Shown piece by piece: positions 36,216 through 46,770 of a stretch of DNA of 64,000 nucleotides. The position numbers and the translations under genes were made by a program. This stretch comes from Methylotenera oryzisoli. GTDB lineage: Bacteria > Pseudomonadota > Gammaproteobacteria > Burkholderiales > Methylophilaceae. The notes beneath the pieces were generated by a model that saw only the letters and a list, made by a program, of their open reading frames with translations, had not been told where the DNA came from and made no database searches. Positions within the stretch are counted from its first letter, which is position 1. Every line of letters begins with the position of its first letter. Location: assembly GCF_004661485.1 (NCBI RefSeq), contig NZ_PQVH01000012.1:62001-126000 (forward strand), in the 5' to 3' direction.

Positions 36216-36755
36216 TTATACAATTAAAAAAGACAAAGCTGCTATCGACGCACCAATCAGCGCACCTGCCAGCACATCACTTGGGTAGTGCAAACCCAGT
36301 ACCACACGCGACAGCGCTACCATCACGGTAAACGGCACGAGTACAAACGCCAGCTGCGGGTAATAACTCAAAGCTACCATGCTAAACACCACTGCATGCA
36401 AAGTGTGTCCAGACGGAAAGCTAAATTTATCGAGAGGTTTACCTGTTAACCATATATCTTGCCTCACTTCGTAAGGGCGTGGTCGCAGGGTTTTACCTTT
36501 TAACCATTTATAAAACAAAGTACCAGACAGTCCAGCTAACCCCATATGTAATACCGGCAACATACCATCACTGCCATTCACTAGCAGCACCGTAGCCATT
36601 AGCACATACCAAAATACGCCATCACCCAGCCTACTCGCTAACCTAAAGCTATCACGTACCAAGCGATAGCGGCTGGTGTGGTTCACCGCAACGCAAACAT
36701 TGCTATCAAACTGATGCATACGGTGCAAATATAAACGTGTTCTAGATGTCATCAT
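36216..36755 (-). CDS. PAP2-family membrane phosphatase
   Basis: A 179-residue integral membrane protein with the three-part phosphatase signature: 'LKGKTLRPRPYE' (KX6RP), 'FPSGHTLHAV' (PSGH) and 'SRVVLGLHYPSDVLAG' (SRX5HX3D). Family members dephosphorylate phosphatidate, phosphatidylglycerophosphate, undecaprenyl pyrophosphate or lipid A. GGAGG upstream favours the second of two adjacent ATGs (36752). It is convergent with the phospholipase C gene. A degenerate Pho-like triple repeat upstream hints that it may share phosphate control; if so it could make diacylglycerol from phosphatidate for the nearby glycosyltransferase. Confidence 0.88.
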   Translation of the reverse strand: MMTSRTRLYLHRMHQFDSNVCVAVNHTSRYRLVRDSFRLASRLGDGVFWYVLMATVLLVNGSDGMLPVLHMGLAGLSGTLFYKWLKGKTLRPRPYEVRQDIWLTGKPLDKFSFPSGHTLHAVVFSMVALSYYPQLAFVLVPFTVMVALSRVVLGLHYPSDVLAGALIGASIAALSFLIV

Positions 36756-36801
36756 CCACCTCCAATATTTACTTAAAGTGGAGCTAGCTTGTCACTGCAA
36801 T

Positions 36802-36830
36802 GTGAACAATTGATGAAAAAGAGATGAAGC
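36802..36830 (-). promoter_or_regulatory. Degenerate Pho-like triple repeat upstream of the PAP2 gene
   Basis: On the reverse strand GCTTCAT-CTCT-TTTTCAT-CAAT-TGTTCAC gives three TCAT/TCAC half-sites spaced exactly 11 bp. The G of the TGTCA core is missing from each, and no good -10 lies 10 nt downstream, so this is tentative. Confidence 0.3.
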
Positions 36831-36923
36831 TTTGTTGAATTGAACACGCTAGGCAATTGAGTGTTCAACGCAGCAAATTTATTGAAACATGCAGGCAATC
36901 CGAGTTGCTGCAAATGTCTTTAG

Positions 36924-36956
36924 TAGGGTAATGCAGTGCTACACCACATTACCCTA
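36924..36956 (-). terminator. Probable hairpin terminator after glmM
   Basis: TAGGGTAATG and CATTACCCTA form 10-bp perfect arms with a 13-nt loop, 15 nt after the glmM stop. The following U-tract is poor. Confidence 0.45.
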
Positions 36957-36970
36957 ACTTTTAAGTGCTA

Positions 36971-38326
36971 CTAAGATGCAACCTGCTTGACTACATCTGC
37001 AATGTTTTGTGCTAACGCGGTGACCTGTGATTGATTTTCACCTTCAACCATCACACGGATTTTTGGCTCAGTACCAGAGGCTCTCAGCAACACACGTCCC
37101 GAGTCTTTAAGCTCGGCTTCAGCCGTTGCAACCGCTGCCTGAATCAAGGTATTGCTCAAATCAATCTTATGCTTGGTGGTGACGTTAATTAACACCTGCG
37201 GGTAAAGTGTTAAGTCCGCTCCTAGCTCACTTAAAGTTTTACCAGTCTGTATCACTGCATGCAACACTTGCAAAGCAGCAATAATGCCATCACCACTACT
37301 ATGCTTGTCCAGCGTTAAAATATGACCAGAGTTTTCTCCGCCCAATTGCCAATTATTTTGATTCAATAACTCCAGCACATAGCGATCACCTACCTTGGCA
37401 CGAGCAAAAGGAATATTCATCGCAGCAAGCTTATGTTCTAACGCTAAATTGGTCATCAGTGTCCCCGCGACACCGCCGTGTAAAACACCCGTCTGCTGAC
37501 GGGCAGCTGCGATAATATAAAGCAGTTGGTCACCGTCTAGCAATCGGCCGGTATGATCAACCATCATCACACGGTCGCCATCCCCATCGAAAGCGATGCC
37601 TAAATCTGCCTGATGCTCCACCACCGCTTTTTGTAATGCTTGCGGATGTGTAGAGCCAACTTGTTCATTGATGTTTAAACCATCCGGATGGTTACCAATC
37701 ACCACAATCTCAGCGCCTAACTCATGAAACACTGGTGGCGCTACATGATAGGTGGCACCGTGTGCGCAATCCAACACAATTTTCAACCCACGCAAATCTA
37801 AATGATTAGGGAAAGTACTTTTACAGAACTCAACATAACGCCCTGCTGCATCATCAATACGGCGCGCTTTACCTAACTTTGCAGACTCCATTACCTGCAT
37901 CGGCTCATCAAGTGCAGCTTCAATCGCATGTTCAACTTCATCTGGCAATTTAGTGCCTAAGCTGGAGAAGAATTTAATGCCGTTATCATAATAAGGGTTA
38001 TGAGACGCAGAAATCACAATACCTGCCTGTGCCCGCAATGCACGCGTCAAATAAGCAACTGCAGGTGTTGGCATCGGGCCTGTCAGCAAAACATCCACCC
38101 CCGCAGCTGACAAGCCAGCTTCTAACGCCGCTTCTAACATATAGCCAGAAATACGTGTATCTTTACCAATCAATACCGCTGGGTGTGCGCCTTTCGCTAA
38201 GTGACTATCAATACTGGTCAGCACTCGCCCTGCCGCATAACCTAAACGCATTACAAACTCAGGGGTAATTGGTGCATCCCCTACGCGTCCGCGAATTCCA
38301 TCTGTACCAAAGTATTTTTTACTCAT
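36971..38326 (-). CDS. glmM: Phosphoglucosamine mutase GlmM
   Basis: A 451-residue enzyme converting glucosamine-6-phosphate to glucosamine-1-phosphate for peptidoglycan and LPS. The N-terminus '[20 protein letters not shown]' is the family hallmark. The active-site phosphoserine lies in '[15 protein letters not shown]', the Mg2+ loop is '[13 protein letters not shown]' and the substrate loop is '[16 protein letters not shown]'. It lies downstream of folP, as in the E. coli ftsH-folP-glmM order, with a 63-nt gap. Confidence 0.97.
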   Translation of the reverse strand: MSKKYFGTDGIRGRVGDAPITPEFVMRLGYAAGRVLTSIDSHLAKGAHPAVLIGKDTRISGYMLEAALEAGLSAAGVDVLLTGPMPTPAVAYLTRALRAQAGIVISASHNPYYDNGIKFFSSLGTKLPDEVEHAIEAALDEPMQVMESAKLGKARRIDDAAGRYVEFCKSTFPNHLDLRGLKIVLDCAHGATYHVAPPVFHELGAEIVVIGNHPDGLNINEQVGSTHPQALQKAVVEHQADLGIAFDGDGDRVMMVDHTGRLLDGDQLLYIIAAARQQTGVLHGGVAGTLMTNLALEHKLAAMNIPFARAKVGDRYVLELLNQNNWQLGGENSGHILTLDKHSSGDGIIAALQVLHAVIQTGKTLSELGADLTLYPQVLINVTTKHKIDLSNTLIQAAVATAEAELKDSGRVLLRASGTEPKIRVMVEGENQSQVTALAQNIADVVKQVAS

Positions 38327-38389
38327 TCATATTTCTTTCAAGCGTTGAATTACAATTTTATGTTGGCTGATAACTCGCCCAGTAGCAAG

Positions 38390-39226
38390 TTAGGCGGGCA
38401 GTACAGCGGTCACGACCTTTAGCGCATCTACCGTAGCTTTAACGTCATGCACACGCACAATTTTTGCACCCTTCATGGCTGATATAACCGATGCCGCCAA
38501 TCCTGCGTGCAAGCGCTGCTGTTCATCACCCCCAGCAATCTTACCCAATACAGATTTGCGAGATAAACCAACCAATAAAGGCCCAAGTTCACCAATCTCA
38601 CCCAAATGCTGTATTAACGCAATATTATGCGCTGTTGTTTTACCAAAACCAAAGCCGGGGTCTAATACGATGCGTTCTTTTGCAATACCAGCCGACATTA
38701 CGACTTGCATACGCTCGATTAAAAACTGCTTTACTTCGGCGACTACATCTTGATAACTAGGTGCAAGCTGCATCGTTTGCGGCATGCCCTGCATATGCAT
38801 CAAACAAACACCAGCATTGCTATTCGCAACAATTTCAACGGCGTGCTTTTCTTGCAACGCACGTATATCATTCACAATATCGACACCTGCAAAAATCGCT
38901 TGGCGCATGACTTCAGGCTTATAGGTATCGATAGAAAGCGGCACTGTGGACACAGCACTTAAAGCCTCAATCACAGGGATCACGCGTCTTAACTCTTCAT
39001 CTAGACTCACAGGCTCAGCACCGGGTCTAGTGGACTCGCCACCGATGTCTAAAATATCGGCACCTTGAGCAATCAGTTCTAAGCCATGCGCTACTGCTAA
39101 ATCAGTGCTAGTGTACTTGCCACCATCAGAAAATGAATCAGGCGTCACATTAACGATACCCATGACATGGGGGCGACTTAAGTTAAGTTGATATTTACCG
39201 CAATTAAATTGATATTGAGTTTGCAT
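38390..39226 (-). CDS. folP: Dihydropteroate synthase FolP
   Basis: A 278-residue folate-pathway enzyme joining p-aminobenzoate to the pterin pyrophosphate, the sulfonamide target. Motifs are 'GIVNVTPDSFSDGGKY', 'ADILDIGGESTRPGAEPV', 'PLSIDTYKPEV', 'IVLDPGFGFGKT' and the C-terminal 'VRVHDVKATVDAL'. Between ftsH and folP there is a strong terminator, so it probably has its own promoter, unlike in E. coli where the two can be co-transcribed. Confidence 0.97.
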   Translation of the reverse strand: MQTQYQFNCGKYQLNLSRPHVMGIVNVTPDSFSDGGKYTSTDLAVAHGLELIAQGADILDIGGESTRPGAEPVSLDEELRRVIPVIEALSAVSTVPLSIDTYKPEVMRQAIFAGVDIVNDIRALQEKHAVEIVANSNAGVCLMHMQGMPQTMQLAPSYQDVVAEVKQFLIERMQVVMSAGIAKERIVLDPGFGFGKTTAHNIALIQHLGEIGELGPLLVGLSRKSVLGKIAGGDEQQRLHAGLAASVISAMKGAKIVRVHDVKATVDALKVVTAVLPA

Positions 39227-39337
39227 ATGTTAATTATACTAAATCCGACTAAAAGTCGTTAGGAAGTAAAGTCCTCTCTTAAGGTTGCGCATGCGCACTC
39301 ATCAAAACACCTGTGGTCGTGCATGATTTTTGGCAAT

Positions 39338-39367
39338 AAAAAAGGCTAGTTCGCGCTAGCCTTTTTA
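39338..39367. terminator. Bidirectional intrinsic terminator between ftsH and folP
   Basis: AAAAAGGCTAG (39339-39349) and CTAGCCTTTTT (39356-39366) form a perfect 11-bp stem around TTCGCG, with U-runs both ways. On the reverse strand it lies just past the ftsH stop. Confidence 0.93.
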
Positions 39368-39388
39368 AAATAAAACAACCTAATCAAG

Positions 39389-41287
39389 TTAAGTATTGGC
39401 AGAGTGCTGCGGCTCACCCGTTGCTGCTGGGCTTGAGCCTGAGCTTGATGAGCCAGACGCTGGCGGCACCTGCGCCTGTCTAGGCTTAGGCTCACGCACA
39501 GGCTTACCAGCCATGATGTCATTAATCTGCTCAGCATCAATGGTTTCGTACTCAAGTAAAGCAGCTGTCATTGCCTCAACTTTGTCGCGGTTATTTTCCA
39601 GCAAACGGCGAGCGATCGCATATTGCTCATCTAAAATGCGACGAATTTCAGCATCTACTTTTTGCTGGGTTGCTTCCGAAACCGTTTTAGAGCTCATGCT
39701 GCCAAAGAAAGAGTCCTGCTCATTACCGGTGTACACCATCGTACCCATAGCATCACTCATACCATAACGTGTCACCATGTCACGCGCTAATTTTGTCGCA
39801 CGTTCAAAGTCATTTGATGCACCGGTTGACATCTGATGCATAAAGATTTCTTCCGCAATACGGCCACCGAACAAAATAGAAATCTCTTCCAGCATCTTGT
39901 CTTTGTAGTTACTGATGCGATCAAACTCAGGCAACTGCCAGGTTAAGCCTAATGCCCAGCCACGCGGCATAATCGTTACTTTATGCACAGGGTCCGCTTT
40001 TGGTAGCAACTTCGCAACTACGGCATGGCCAGATTCATGGTATGCAGTATTACGACGCTCATCTTCACGCATCACCATGGATTTACGCTCAGGACCCATG
40101 AAAATCTTATCTTTAGCATCTTCAAAATCCTGCATATCCACAGTGCGCTTGTTACGGCGTGCTGCAAACAATGCCGACTCGTTCACCAGGTTTGCTAAAT
40201 CTGCACCACTGAAACCTGGCGTACCACGTGCCAAGATATCCGCTTTTACATCCGGGTCAATCGGCACTTTACGCATATGCACTAATAAAATCTGCTCGCG
40301 ACCTTTAATATCAGGCAAACCTACCATCACTTGTCGATCGAAACGACCTGGACGTAACAACGCTTTATCTAACACATCTGCACGGTTAGTCGCCGCAATC
40401 ACAATCACACCTGAGTTAGCTTCAAAGCCATCCATCTCCACTAACATCTGGTTAAGTGTTTGTTCGCGCTCATCGTTACCGCCGCCAGTACCAGCACCAC
40501 GGCTACGACCCACCGCGTCAATTTCATCGATAAAAATAATGCAAGGTGCATTCTTTTTAGCGTTTTCAAACATATCGCGTACACGTGATGCACCAACCCC
40601 CACAAACATCTCTACAAAGTCAGAACCTGAAATTGTAAAAAACGGAACCTTAGCCTCACCAGCGATTGCACGTGCCAACAAAGTTTTACCTGTGCCTGGC
40701 GGGCCCACCATTAATACACCACGTGGAATACGTCCACCCAATTTCTGGAACTTAGATGGGTCACGCAAAAATTCTACTAATTCAGAGACTTCTTCTTTAG
40801 CTTCGTCGCAACCGGCCACATCAGCAAAAGTAGTATGGTTGTTACCTTCGTCTAACTGACGCGCCTTACTTTTACCAAATGAGAATGGACCGCCACCTTT
40901 ACCGCCACCTTGCATCTGACGCATAAAGAAAATCCACACACCGATCAATAAAATCATGGGGAACCATGAGACAAAGATACTCATGAGCAATGATTGCTCT
41001 TCTTCTGGTTTTGACTCTACAGCTACGTTATATTTAAGTAAATCAGACACTAACCATGGGTCAGAAGGTGCATACGTATTAAACTTCTTACCATCTTGAG
41101 TTGTACCATGCAGCACTCGACCATCAATCTGCACCTTGGCAATACGACCGCCCTTAACATCTTGAATAAATTGCGAATATACGATTTGGTTGTCCGCATT
41201 ACCCTTAACGCCGGACAAGTTAAATACCGCCACAAGTATCATGCCGATTGCTATCCAAATAGCGACATTCTTAAACACGTTGTTCAA
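39389..41287 (-). CDS. ftsH: Membrane AAA+ zinc metalloprotease FtsH
   Basis: A 632-residue inner-membrane protease that degrades misassembled membrane proteins and regulators. Order: TM1 ([15 protein letters not shown]), a periplasmic domain, TM2 ([20 protein letters not shown]), AAA domain with Walker A '[11 protein letters not shown]', Walker B '[11 protein letters not shown]' and the SRH region '[20 protein letters not shown]', then the protease with HESGH. The start is probably TTG at 41287 ([11 protein letters not shown]): AAGGA lies 7 nt upstream and the N-terminus then matches relatives; three further TTG codons upstream are less likely. The C-terminal tail is Gln/Pro/Ser-rich. It lies downstream of rlmE. 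Confidence 0.95.
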   Translation of the reverse strand: MNNVFKNVAIWIAIGMILVAVFNLSGVKGNADNQIVYSQFIQDVKGGRIAKVQIDGRVLHGTTQDGKKFNTYAPSDPWLVSDLLKYNVAVESKPEEEQSLLMSIFVSWFPMILLIGVWIFFMRQMQGGGKGGGPFSFGKSKARQLDEGNNHTTFADVAGCDEAKEEVSELVEFLRDPSKFQKLGGRIPRGVLMVGPPGTGKTLLARAIAGEAKVPFFTISGSDFVEMFVGVGASRVRDMFENAKKNAPCIIFIDEIDAVGRSRGAGTGGGNDEREQTLNQMLVEMDGFEANSGVIVIAATNRADVLDKALLRPGRFDRQVMVGLPDIKGREQILLVHMRKVPIDPDVKADILARGTPGFSGADLANLVNESALFAARRNKRTVDMQDFEDAKDKIFMGPERKSMVMREDERRNTAYHESGHAVVAKLLPKADPVHKVTIMPRGWALGLTWQLPEFDRISNYKDKMLEEISILFGGRIAEEIFMHQMSTGASNDFERATKLARDMVTRYGMSDAMGTMVYTGNEQDSFFGSMSSKTVSEATQQKVDAEIRRILDEQYAIARRLLENNRDKVEAMTAALLEYETIDAEQINDIMAGKPVREPKPRQAQVPPASGSSSSGSSPAATGEPQHSANT

Positions 41288-41369
41288 AATCTTTTCCTTT
41301 ATCAACAACAATCACGCTTAAAGTTTCTTAAGCATTTTAGATCTTACGAAAGCAGTTTAACCCAATTTT

Positions 41370-41990
41370 TTAAGGTTTACGACCTATTCCTAGCAAATAA
41401 ACTTCACTGCTTCTATCGCGTGACGCCTTAGGCTTACGCGTCACTACTTTATCAAACATCTGACGCATATTTTGCAAGATCTCCTCGAAGCCAGCTCCGA
41501 TAAATACCTTGACCAGAAAGTTTCCACTTGGTTTCAACCATTCTTTACTAAAATCCAGCGCTAGCTCTGTTAAATAAGCAGCACCGGCTTGGTCAACATC
41601 TTTTACTCCACTGATATTGGGGGCCATATCTGCAATTACAAGGTCTACTTGCACATTATTTAATGTTTGTTCCAGTAACTTAAGTACTGAATCTTCACGA
41701 AAGTCGCCTTGTAGAAAAGTGACTCCTCCAATAGGCGCCATCTCTAAAATATCAAGTGCAATGACTTTACCTTGGCCTTTTAAACGTTGCACCGCCACTT
41801 GCGACCAACTACCTGGTGCCGAGCCTAAGTCGACGACAGTCATGCCGGGCTTGATGAGCTTATCTTTATCGTCAATTTCCATTAACTTATATGCGGCACG
41901 CGCACGATAACCATCTTTTTGTGCGAGTTTTACATAAGGGTCGTTTAAATGCTCTTGCATCCAAGCTTTACTAGTACGTGTAGGTTTCAT
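41370..41990 (-). CDS. rlmE: 23S rRNA 2'-O-methyltransferase RlmE (FtsJ)
   Basis: A 206-residue SAM-dependent enzyme that methylates U2552 of 23S rRNA. Seen are 'YKLMEIDDKDKLIKPGMTVV', the SAM loop 'VDLGSAPGSWSQVA', 'DLVIADMAPNISGV' and 'FLVKVFIGAGFEE'; the K-D-K-E tetrad is implied by these motifs. It precedes ftsH on the reverse strand by 82 nt and is divergent from yhbY, the usual arrangement. Confidence 0.96.
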   Translation of the reverse strand: MKPTRTSKAWMQEHLNDPYVKLAQKDGYRARAAYKLMEIDDKDKLIKPGMTVVDLGSAPGSWSQVAVQRLKGQGKVIALDILEMAPIGGVTFLQGDFREDSVLKLLEQTLNNVQVDLVIADMAPNISGVKDVDQAGAAYLTELALDFSKEWLKPSGNFLVKVFIGAGFEEILQNMRQMFDKVVTRKPKASRDRSSEVYLLGIGRKP

Positions 41991-42062
41991 CGTTGATACT
42001 TTGCCATCAAATAAACATTGCTTCGTGTTAAAATAGTTAACTAATTAATTCTGTTAAAAAAT

Positions 42063-42371
42063 ATGAAACTAAGTACTAAACAAATCGCACACCTACGAGG
42101 CCTTGCTCATAGCTTAAACCCAGTTGTCATGATAGGCAACAATGGTTTAACGGAAAATGTAGTTAAAGAAATCGAGCTTAACTTAAACGTCCATGAACTC
42201 ATTAAAGTACAGGTAGCAGGTGATAACCGCGTGGCACGCAAAGCCATGTTTGAAGAAATCTGCAAACTTACTAATGCTATTGCAGTACATCACATTGGAA
42301 AACAATTGGTGTTTTACAGAGCGAGCAGCACCGTAAAAGAAAGTGCCAAGGTAATCATTCCTAAACTTTAA
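42063..42371 (+). CDS. yhbY: CRM-domain RNA-binding protein YhbY
   Basis: A 102-residue protein consisting of one CRM domain that binds pre-50S ribosomal particles. Family elements are 'LRGLAHSLNPVVMIGNNGLT', including the GxxG-type loop, and the C-terminal 'HHIGKQLVFYRAS'. It is divergent from rlmE. It is a single-gene unit ended by a hairpin terminator. Confidence 0.94.
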   Translation: MKLSTKQIAHLRGLAHSLNPVVMIGNNGLTENVVKEIELNLNVHELIKVQVAGDNRVARKAMFEEICKLTNAIAVHHIGKQLVFYRASSTVKESAKVIIPKL

Positions 42372-42376
42372 AAAAC

Positions 42377-42407
42377 ATTCGGCCTGCGTTTAACCACCAG
42401 GCCGAAT
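42377..42407. terminator. Bidirectional terminator between yhbY and the DUF4149 gene
   Basis: ATTCGGCCTG (42377-42386) and CAGGCCGAAT (42398-42407) form a perfect 10-bp GC-rich stem; the reverse strand has a GTTTTTTAAAG tail. Confidence 0.85.
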
Positions 42408-42434
42408 TATTAATATTTACTTGGTGATTTAAAA

Positions 42435-42872
42435 CTAACGCGCTTTTAGCACCATTACCACTGCGAGCGCGCATTCAAACACATAAGCTAAACTGGCAAC
42501 CCCATGCCAGTTTCTAAACCTGTCTGCAAATACACTTTGCATCACATCAGCAGGAAAGGCTTGTGACTTCAACCCTTCTAAAATTGGCTGAATGCCAAAA
42601 TGACCAGCCAACACTAATAGCAGCATGACAAAAACAGCCCAAAAGAACGCTTGCTTTAAGGCTGCAGTACCAAACTGCGCTAAACGATGAATCAATAGAT
42701 AAAATGCACTGGCAAAGCCAATGTAAGTCACTACGTTAAATAGCTTACCGGCAAGGCTACCCGCTAACTGCTTATCTTGTAACGCATCAAACAGTACATA
42801 CGCACTTACCCCAGTGCTCCACAATGCACCGGCCCACAACGCAATCAAAATCAAAGATAGTCGGGAAGCCAT
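42435..42872 (-). CDS. DUF4149 membrane protein
   Basis: A 145-residue integral membrane protein with about four hydrophobic helices (for example 'LILIALWAGALWSTGVSAYV' and 'AFFWAVFVMLLLVLAGHFG'). It matches the DUF4149 family, commonly found beside greA in Betaproteobacteria. The ATG at 42872 (MASRLSL) is favoured because AAGG lies 8 nt upstream; two upstream start codons are too close to it. It is co-transcribed with greA (14 nt gap). Function unknown. Confidence 0.8.
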   Translation of the reverse strand: MASRLSLILIALWAGALWSTGVSAYVLFDALQDKQLAGSLAGKLFNVVTYIGFASAFYLLIHRLAQFGTAALKQAFFWAVFVMLLLVLAGHFGIQPILEGLKSQAFPADVMQSVFADRFRNWHGVASLAYVFECALAVVMVLKAR

Positions 42873-42886
42873 TGTCATCACCTTAA

Positions 42887-43369
42887 TTAGATATACAGCA
42901 CATCAAGCACTTCATACTCTTTAACGCCACCTGGTGCTGAAACTTCAGCAATATCGCCAGCAGACTTACCAATCAAGCCACGCGCAATTGGTGAGCTTAC
43001 AGAAATCTTGCCATTTTTAATATCGGCTTCATCTTCACCCACGATCTGATAGGTTTTATTGTCACCAGAATCCAAATCCTCAATATTCACAGTGGCACCA
43101 AATACCACACGACCTTCTGCATTTAATGTTTGCGGGTCAATAATTTGCAAGTTCGACAGTTTGGCCTCTAGCTCAGCAATGCGGCCTTCAATAAAACTTT
43201 GACGCTCTTTTGCTGATTCGTACTCGGCATTTTCAGATAAATCACCTTGCGCACGCGCTTCAGCAATTGCCTGAATAATATTAGGACGATCAACACCACG
43301 CAAACGCTGTAATTCCTCTTTTAACAATTCTGCACCACGAACAGTTACTGGAAATTGACTCAATGCCAT
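42887..43369 (-). CDS. greA: Transcription elongation factor GreA
   Basis: A 160-residue factor that rescues backtracked RNA polymerase by stimulating transcript cleavage. The N-terminal coiled coil contains '[19 protein letters not shown]', whose acidic tip residues (D, E) are needed for activity. The C-terminal domain shows '[18 protein letters not shown]'. It lies downstream of carB but beyond a terminator. The DUF4149 gene follows. Confidence 0.96.
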   Translation of the reverse strand: MALSQFPVTVRGAELLKEELQRLRGVDRPNIIQAIAEARAQGDLSENAEYESAKERQSFIEGRIAELEAKLSNLQIIDPQTLNAEGRVVFGATVNIEDLDSGDNKTYQIVGEDEADIKNGKISVSSPIARGLIGKSAGDIAEVSAPGGVKEYEVLDVLYI

Positions 43370-43384
43370 ACTACACCCTCAAAT

Positions 43385-43418
43385 AAAAAAGAAACCACAC
43401 TCACACGAGCGTGGTTTC
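43385..43418 (-). terminator. Intrinsic terminator between carB and greA
   Basis: On the reverse strand GAAACCACGCTC pairs with GAGTGTGGTTTC (one G-U pair) around GTGT, followed by TTTTTT. It lies 41 nt after the carB stop and 15 nt before the greA start, so greA needs read-through or another promoter. Confidence 0.88.
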
Positions 43419-43459
43419 GGAAGTAAAATTAATATTAAGTAAACTAGCTTTAGTTTATT

Positions 43460-46400
43460 TTAGCTTAATTGTTTATGCAAGTTCTGCAGTGACTCTACTT
43501 GAATCTCTTGCATATGCGCCATACCAATACATGCAGCTTTAGCACCTGCAATGGTTGTGTAGTAAGTCACTTTATTTTGCAATGCTGAGCGGCGAATCTC
43601 GTAGGAGTCTGCCACCGCACGCTTATCTTCAGTCACATTCACAATAAAGCTAATGTCATCATTTTTAATCATATCAACGATATGCGGACGGCCTTCAGCC
43701 ACTTTATTCACAGCCTGTACTTTCAAGCCATGCTCAGTTAATGCTGCTGCAGTGCCTTTAGTTGCAACCAACTCGAACCCAAGTTGATGCAGTTGCTGCC
43801 CGATTTCCACTACTTTCAAATAGTCTTCTTTACGTACACTAATAAAAGCACGGCCACCTGCAGGCAGCTTGGTAGAAGCACCTAGTTGTGATTTTAAGAA
43901 CGCCTCTGCAAAAGTACTACCTACGCCCATCACCTCACCAGTTGATTTCATTTCAGGACCTAAAATGGTATCCACACCTGGGAACTTGATAAATGGGAAT
44001 ACCGCTTCTTTTACTGAGTAGAACGGCGGAATGATTTCGCGCGTTACATTTTGTGATGCAAGCGTTTGTCCCGCCATACAGCGTGCAGCAACTTTAGCTA
44101 GCTGCAAACCGCAAGCTTTAGACACGAAAGGCACAGTACGTGATGCACGTGGATTCACCTCCAACACATAAACAGTTTCGCCCTGAATCGCAAACTGTAC
44201 ATTCATTAAACCAACCACACCCAAGGCTTTTGCCATTTGTTTGGTTTGTACGCGCAACTCATCTTGTAGTGCAGTCGATAAGCTATATGGCGGCAGTGAA
44301 CATGCTGAGTCACCAGAGTGTACACCAGCCTGTTCAACGTGCTCCATGATGCCGCCAATAATGACTTCTTCACCATCAGATAATGCGTCTACATCGACTT
44401 CCAGCGCATCATTCAAGAAACGGTCCAGCAATACTGGTGATTCATTAGAAACTTTAACAGCTTCACGCATATAGCGCTCAAGCTGGCTTTGCTCTTGTAC
44501 GATTTCCATCGCACGACCGCCCAATACATAACTAGGACGTACCACTAATGGGTAACCAATTTCCAATGCCAAGCGAATAGCCTCTTCCGGCGTTCTTGCA
44601 GTGCGGTTTGGTGGTTGTTTCAAGCCTAGCTCTTGCAACATTTTCTGGAAACGTTCGCGGTCTTCTGCTTTGTCAATCGCGTCTGGTGTCGTGCCGATAA
44701 TTGGCACACCGGCTTTTTCTAAATCACGCGCTAATTTAAGCGGCGTTTGGCCACCGTATTGCACAATCACCCCTACTGGTTTTTCCAATGCAACGATTTC
44801 CAATACATCTTCCAGCGTTACCGGTTCAAAATACAAACGATCTGATGTATCGTAATCGGTAGAAACTGTTTCAGGGTTACAGTTCACCATAATGGTTTCG
44901 TAACCATCTTCACGCATTGCAAACGCAGCGTGCACACAGCAGTAATCAAACTCAATACCTTGGCCAATACGATTCGGCCCGCCACCCAATACCATGATTT
45001 TCTTTTTGTTGGTTGGCGCTGCCTCGCACTCTTCTTCATAAGTTGAGTACATATAGGCAGTATTAGTTGAAAACTCCGCAGCACAAGTATCTACACGCTT
45101 GTACACAGGGCGTACGCTTAGCGCCTGACGATAAGCACGCACAGCGTGCTGATCAGTATCTAGCAGTTTAGCCAGACGTCTGTCAGAAAAACCACGACGT
45201 TTTAGTTGCAACAAGGCGGCTTTATCTAAATCTGCAATATGCTTGCCTTTTAACGCCTGCTCACGGTCGATAATATCTTTTAACTGCACTAAGAACCATG
45301 GGTCGATTTTGGAAATATTAAATACTTCATCAACACTCAAGCCCATTCTGAATGCATCACCTACGTACCAAATACGCTCAGGGCCCGGCACACCAATTTC
45401 TTTGGTGATGGTGTCTAGATCTGTGGTTTTTTCGTCCAAACCGTCTACGCCGACTTCAAGGCCACGCAATGCTTTTTGGAATGACTCTTGGAATGTGCGG
45501 CCAATCGCCATCACCTCACCAACAGATTTCATTTGCGTAGTTAAACGAGAGTCCGCCTGCGGGAACTTCTCGAAGGCAAAGCGAGGAATCTTGGTCACAA
45601 CGTAATCAATACTTGGCTCAAATGATGCTGGTGTTGCACCACCGGTAATTTCGTTACGTAGCTCATCTAATGTAAAGCCTACCGCCAATTTAGCGGCTAC
45701 CTTAGCAATCGGGAAACCTGTCGCTTTTGAAGCCAGCGCAGATGAACGTGATACGCGCGGATTCATCTCAATCACAATCATACGGCCATCATCTGGGTTA
45801 ATTGCAAACTGTACGTTTGAACCACCAGTATCAACACCGATTTCACGCAGTACCGCCAATGAGGCGTTACGCATAATTTGGTATTCTTTATCGGTCAGCG
45901 TTTGTGCTGGCGCCACAGTGATAGAGTCACCGGTATGCACGCCCATCGGGTCTAAGTTTTCAATTGAACAGATAATGATGCAGTTATCAGCTGAGTCACG
46001 CACCACTTCCATCTCGTACTCTTTCCAGCCGAGTAGCGATTCTTCAATCAACAATTCATTAGTCGGTGATGCATCTAAACCACGCTCACAAATAGTGATG
46101 AACTCTTCACGATTATAAGCAATACCGCCACCGCTACCGCCCATGGTAAATGATGGACGAATAATCGCTGGGTAACCAATGCTAGCTTGCACCTGCAAGG
46201 CTTCTTCCATGCTATGTGCAATGGCAGAGCGTGCTGAACCCAAACCGATTTTGGTCATGGCTTCTTTAAATTTTTGGCGATCCTCTGCTTTATCAATCGC
46301 TTCTTTTGACGCACCAATTAACTCAACGTTAAATTTGGCAAGTACACCGTGCTTATCTAGATCTAAAGCGCAATTTAATGCAGTCTGTCCACCCATGGTA

Positions 46401-46663
46401 GGCAGCAAGGCATCTGGACGCTCTTTTTCAATAATCTTTTCAACCACTTGCCAAGTAACTGGCTCGATATAGGTCGCATCGGCCATTTCCGGGTCAGTCA
46501 TAATCGTTGCGGGATTAGAGTTAACCAAAATAACACGATAACCCTCTTCACGCAGCGCTTTACATGCCTGCGCACCTGAATAGTCGAACTCACAAGCCTG
46601 GCCAATTACAATTGGACCTGCACCGATGATAAGAATTGATTTTATGTCTGTACGTTTTGCCAT
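43460..46663 (-). CDS. carB: Carbamoyl-phosphate synthase large subunit CarB
   Basis: A 1067-residue duplicated ATP-grasp enzyme making carbamoyl phosphate for arginine and pyrimidine synthesis. The N-terminus '[20 protein letters not shown]' and the repeat '[20 protein letters not shown]' mark the two halves; both halves contain a PSxxxGG(x)G-type ATP loop ('[16 protein letters not shown]', '[14 protein letters not shown]'). The C-terminal MGS-like regulatory domain (about 940-1067) would bind UMP/ornithine. It lies 107 nt after carA. Confidence 0.97.
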   Translation of the reverse strand: MAKRTDIKSILIIGAGPIVIGQACEFDYSGAQACKALREEGYRVILVNSNPATIMTDPEMADATYIEPVTWQVVEKIIEKERPDALLPTMGGQTALNCALDLDKHGVLAKFNVELIGASKEAIDKAEDRQKFKEAMTKIGLGSARSAIAHSMEEALQVQASIGYPAIIRPSFTMGGSGGGIAYNREEFITICERGLDASPTNELLIEESLLGWKEYEMEVVRDSADNCIIICSIENLDPMGVHTGDSITVAPAQTLTDKEYQIMRNASLAVLREIGVDTGGSNVQFAINPDDGRMIVIEMNPRVSRSSALASKATGFPIAKVAAKLAVGFTLDELRNEITGGATPASFEPSIDYVVTKIPRFAFEKFPQADSRLTTQMKSVGEVMAIGRTFQESFQKALRGLEVGVDGLDEKTTDLDTITKEIGVPGPERIWYVGDAFRMGLSVDEVFNISKIDPWFLVQLKDIIDREQALKGKHIADLDKAALLQLKRRGFSDRRLAKLLDTDQHAVRAYRQALSVRPVYKRVDTCAAEFSTNTAYMYSTYEEECEAAPTNKKKIMVLGGGPNRIGQGIEFDYCCVHAAFAMREDGYETIMVNCNPETVSTDYDTSDRLYFEPVTLEDVLEIVALEKPVGVIVQYGGQTPLKLARDLEKAGVPIIGTTPDAIDKAEDRERFQKMLQELGLKQPPNRTARTPEEAIRLALEIGYPLVVRPSYVLGGRAMEIVQEQSQLERYMREAVKVSNESPVLLDRFLNDALEVDVDALSDGEEVIIGGIMEHVEQAGVHSGDSACSLPPYSLSTALQDELRVQTKQMAKALGVVGLMNVQFAIQGETVYVLEVNPRASRTVPFVSKACGLQLAKVAARCMAGQTLASQNVTREIIPPFYSVKEAVFPFIKFPGVDTILGPEMKSTGEVMGVGSTFAEAFLKSQLGASTKLPAGGRAFISVRKEDYLKVVEIGQQLHQLGFELVATKGTAAALTEHGLKVQAVNKVAEGRPHIVDMIKNDDISFIVNVTEDKRAVADSYEIRRSALQNKVTYYTTIAGAKAACIGMAHMQEIQVESLQNLHKQLS

Positions 46664-46770
46664 TAGATTTACTTTTTAACGAATTTATCTTGCATCTATA
46701 CACGCAAATCTGCGTGATGATTCATATCCAAGCCATCTTCAACAAAAACAGATAGCCGGATGAATTCCAT

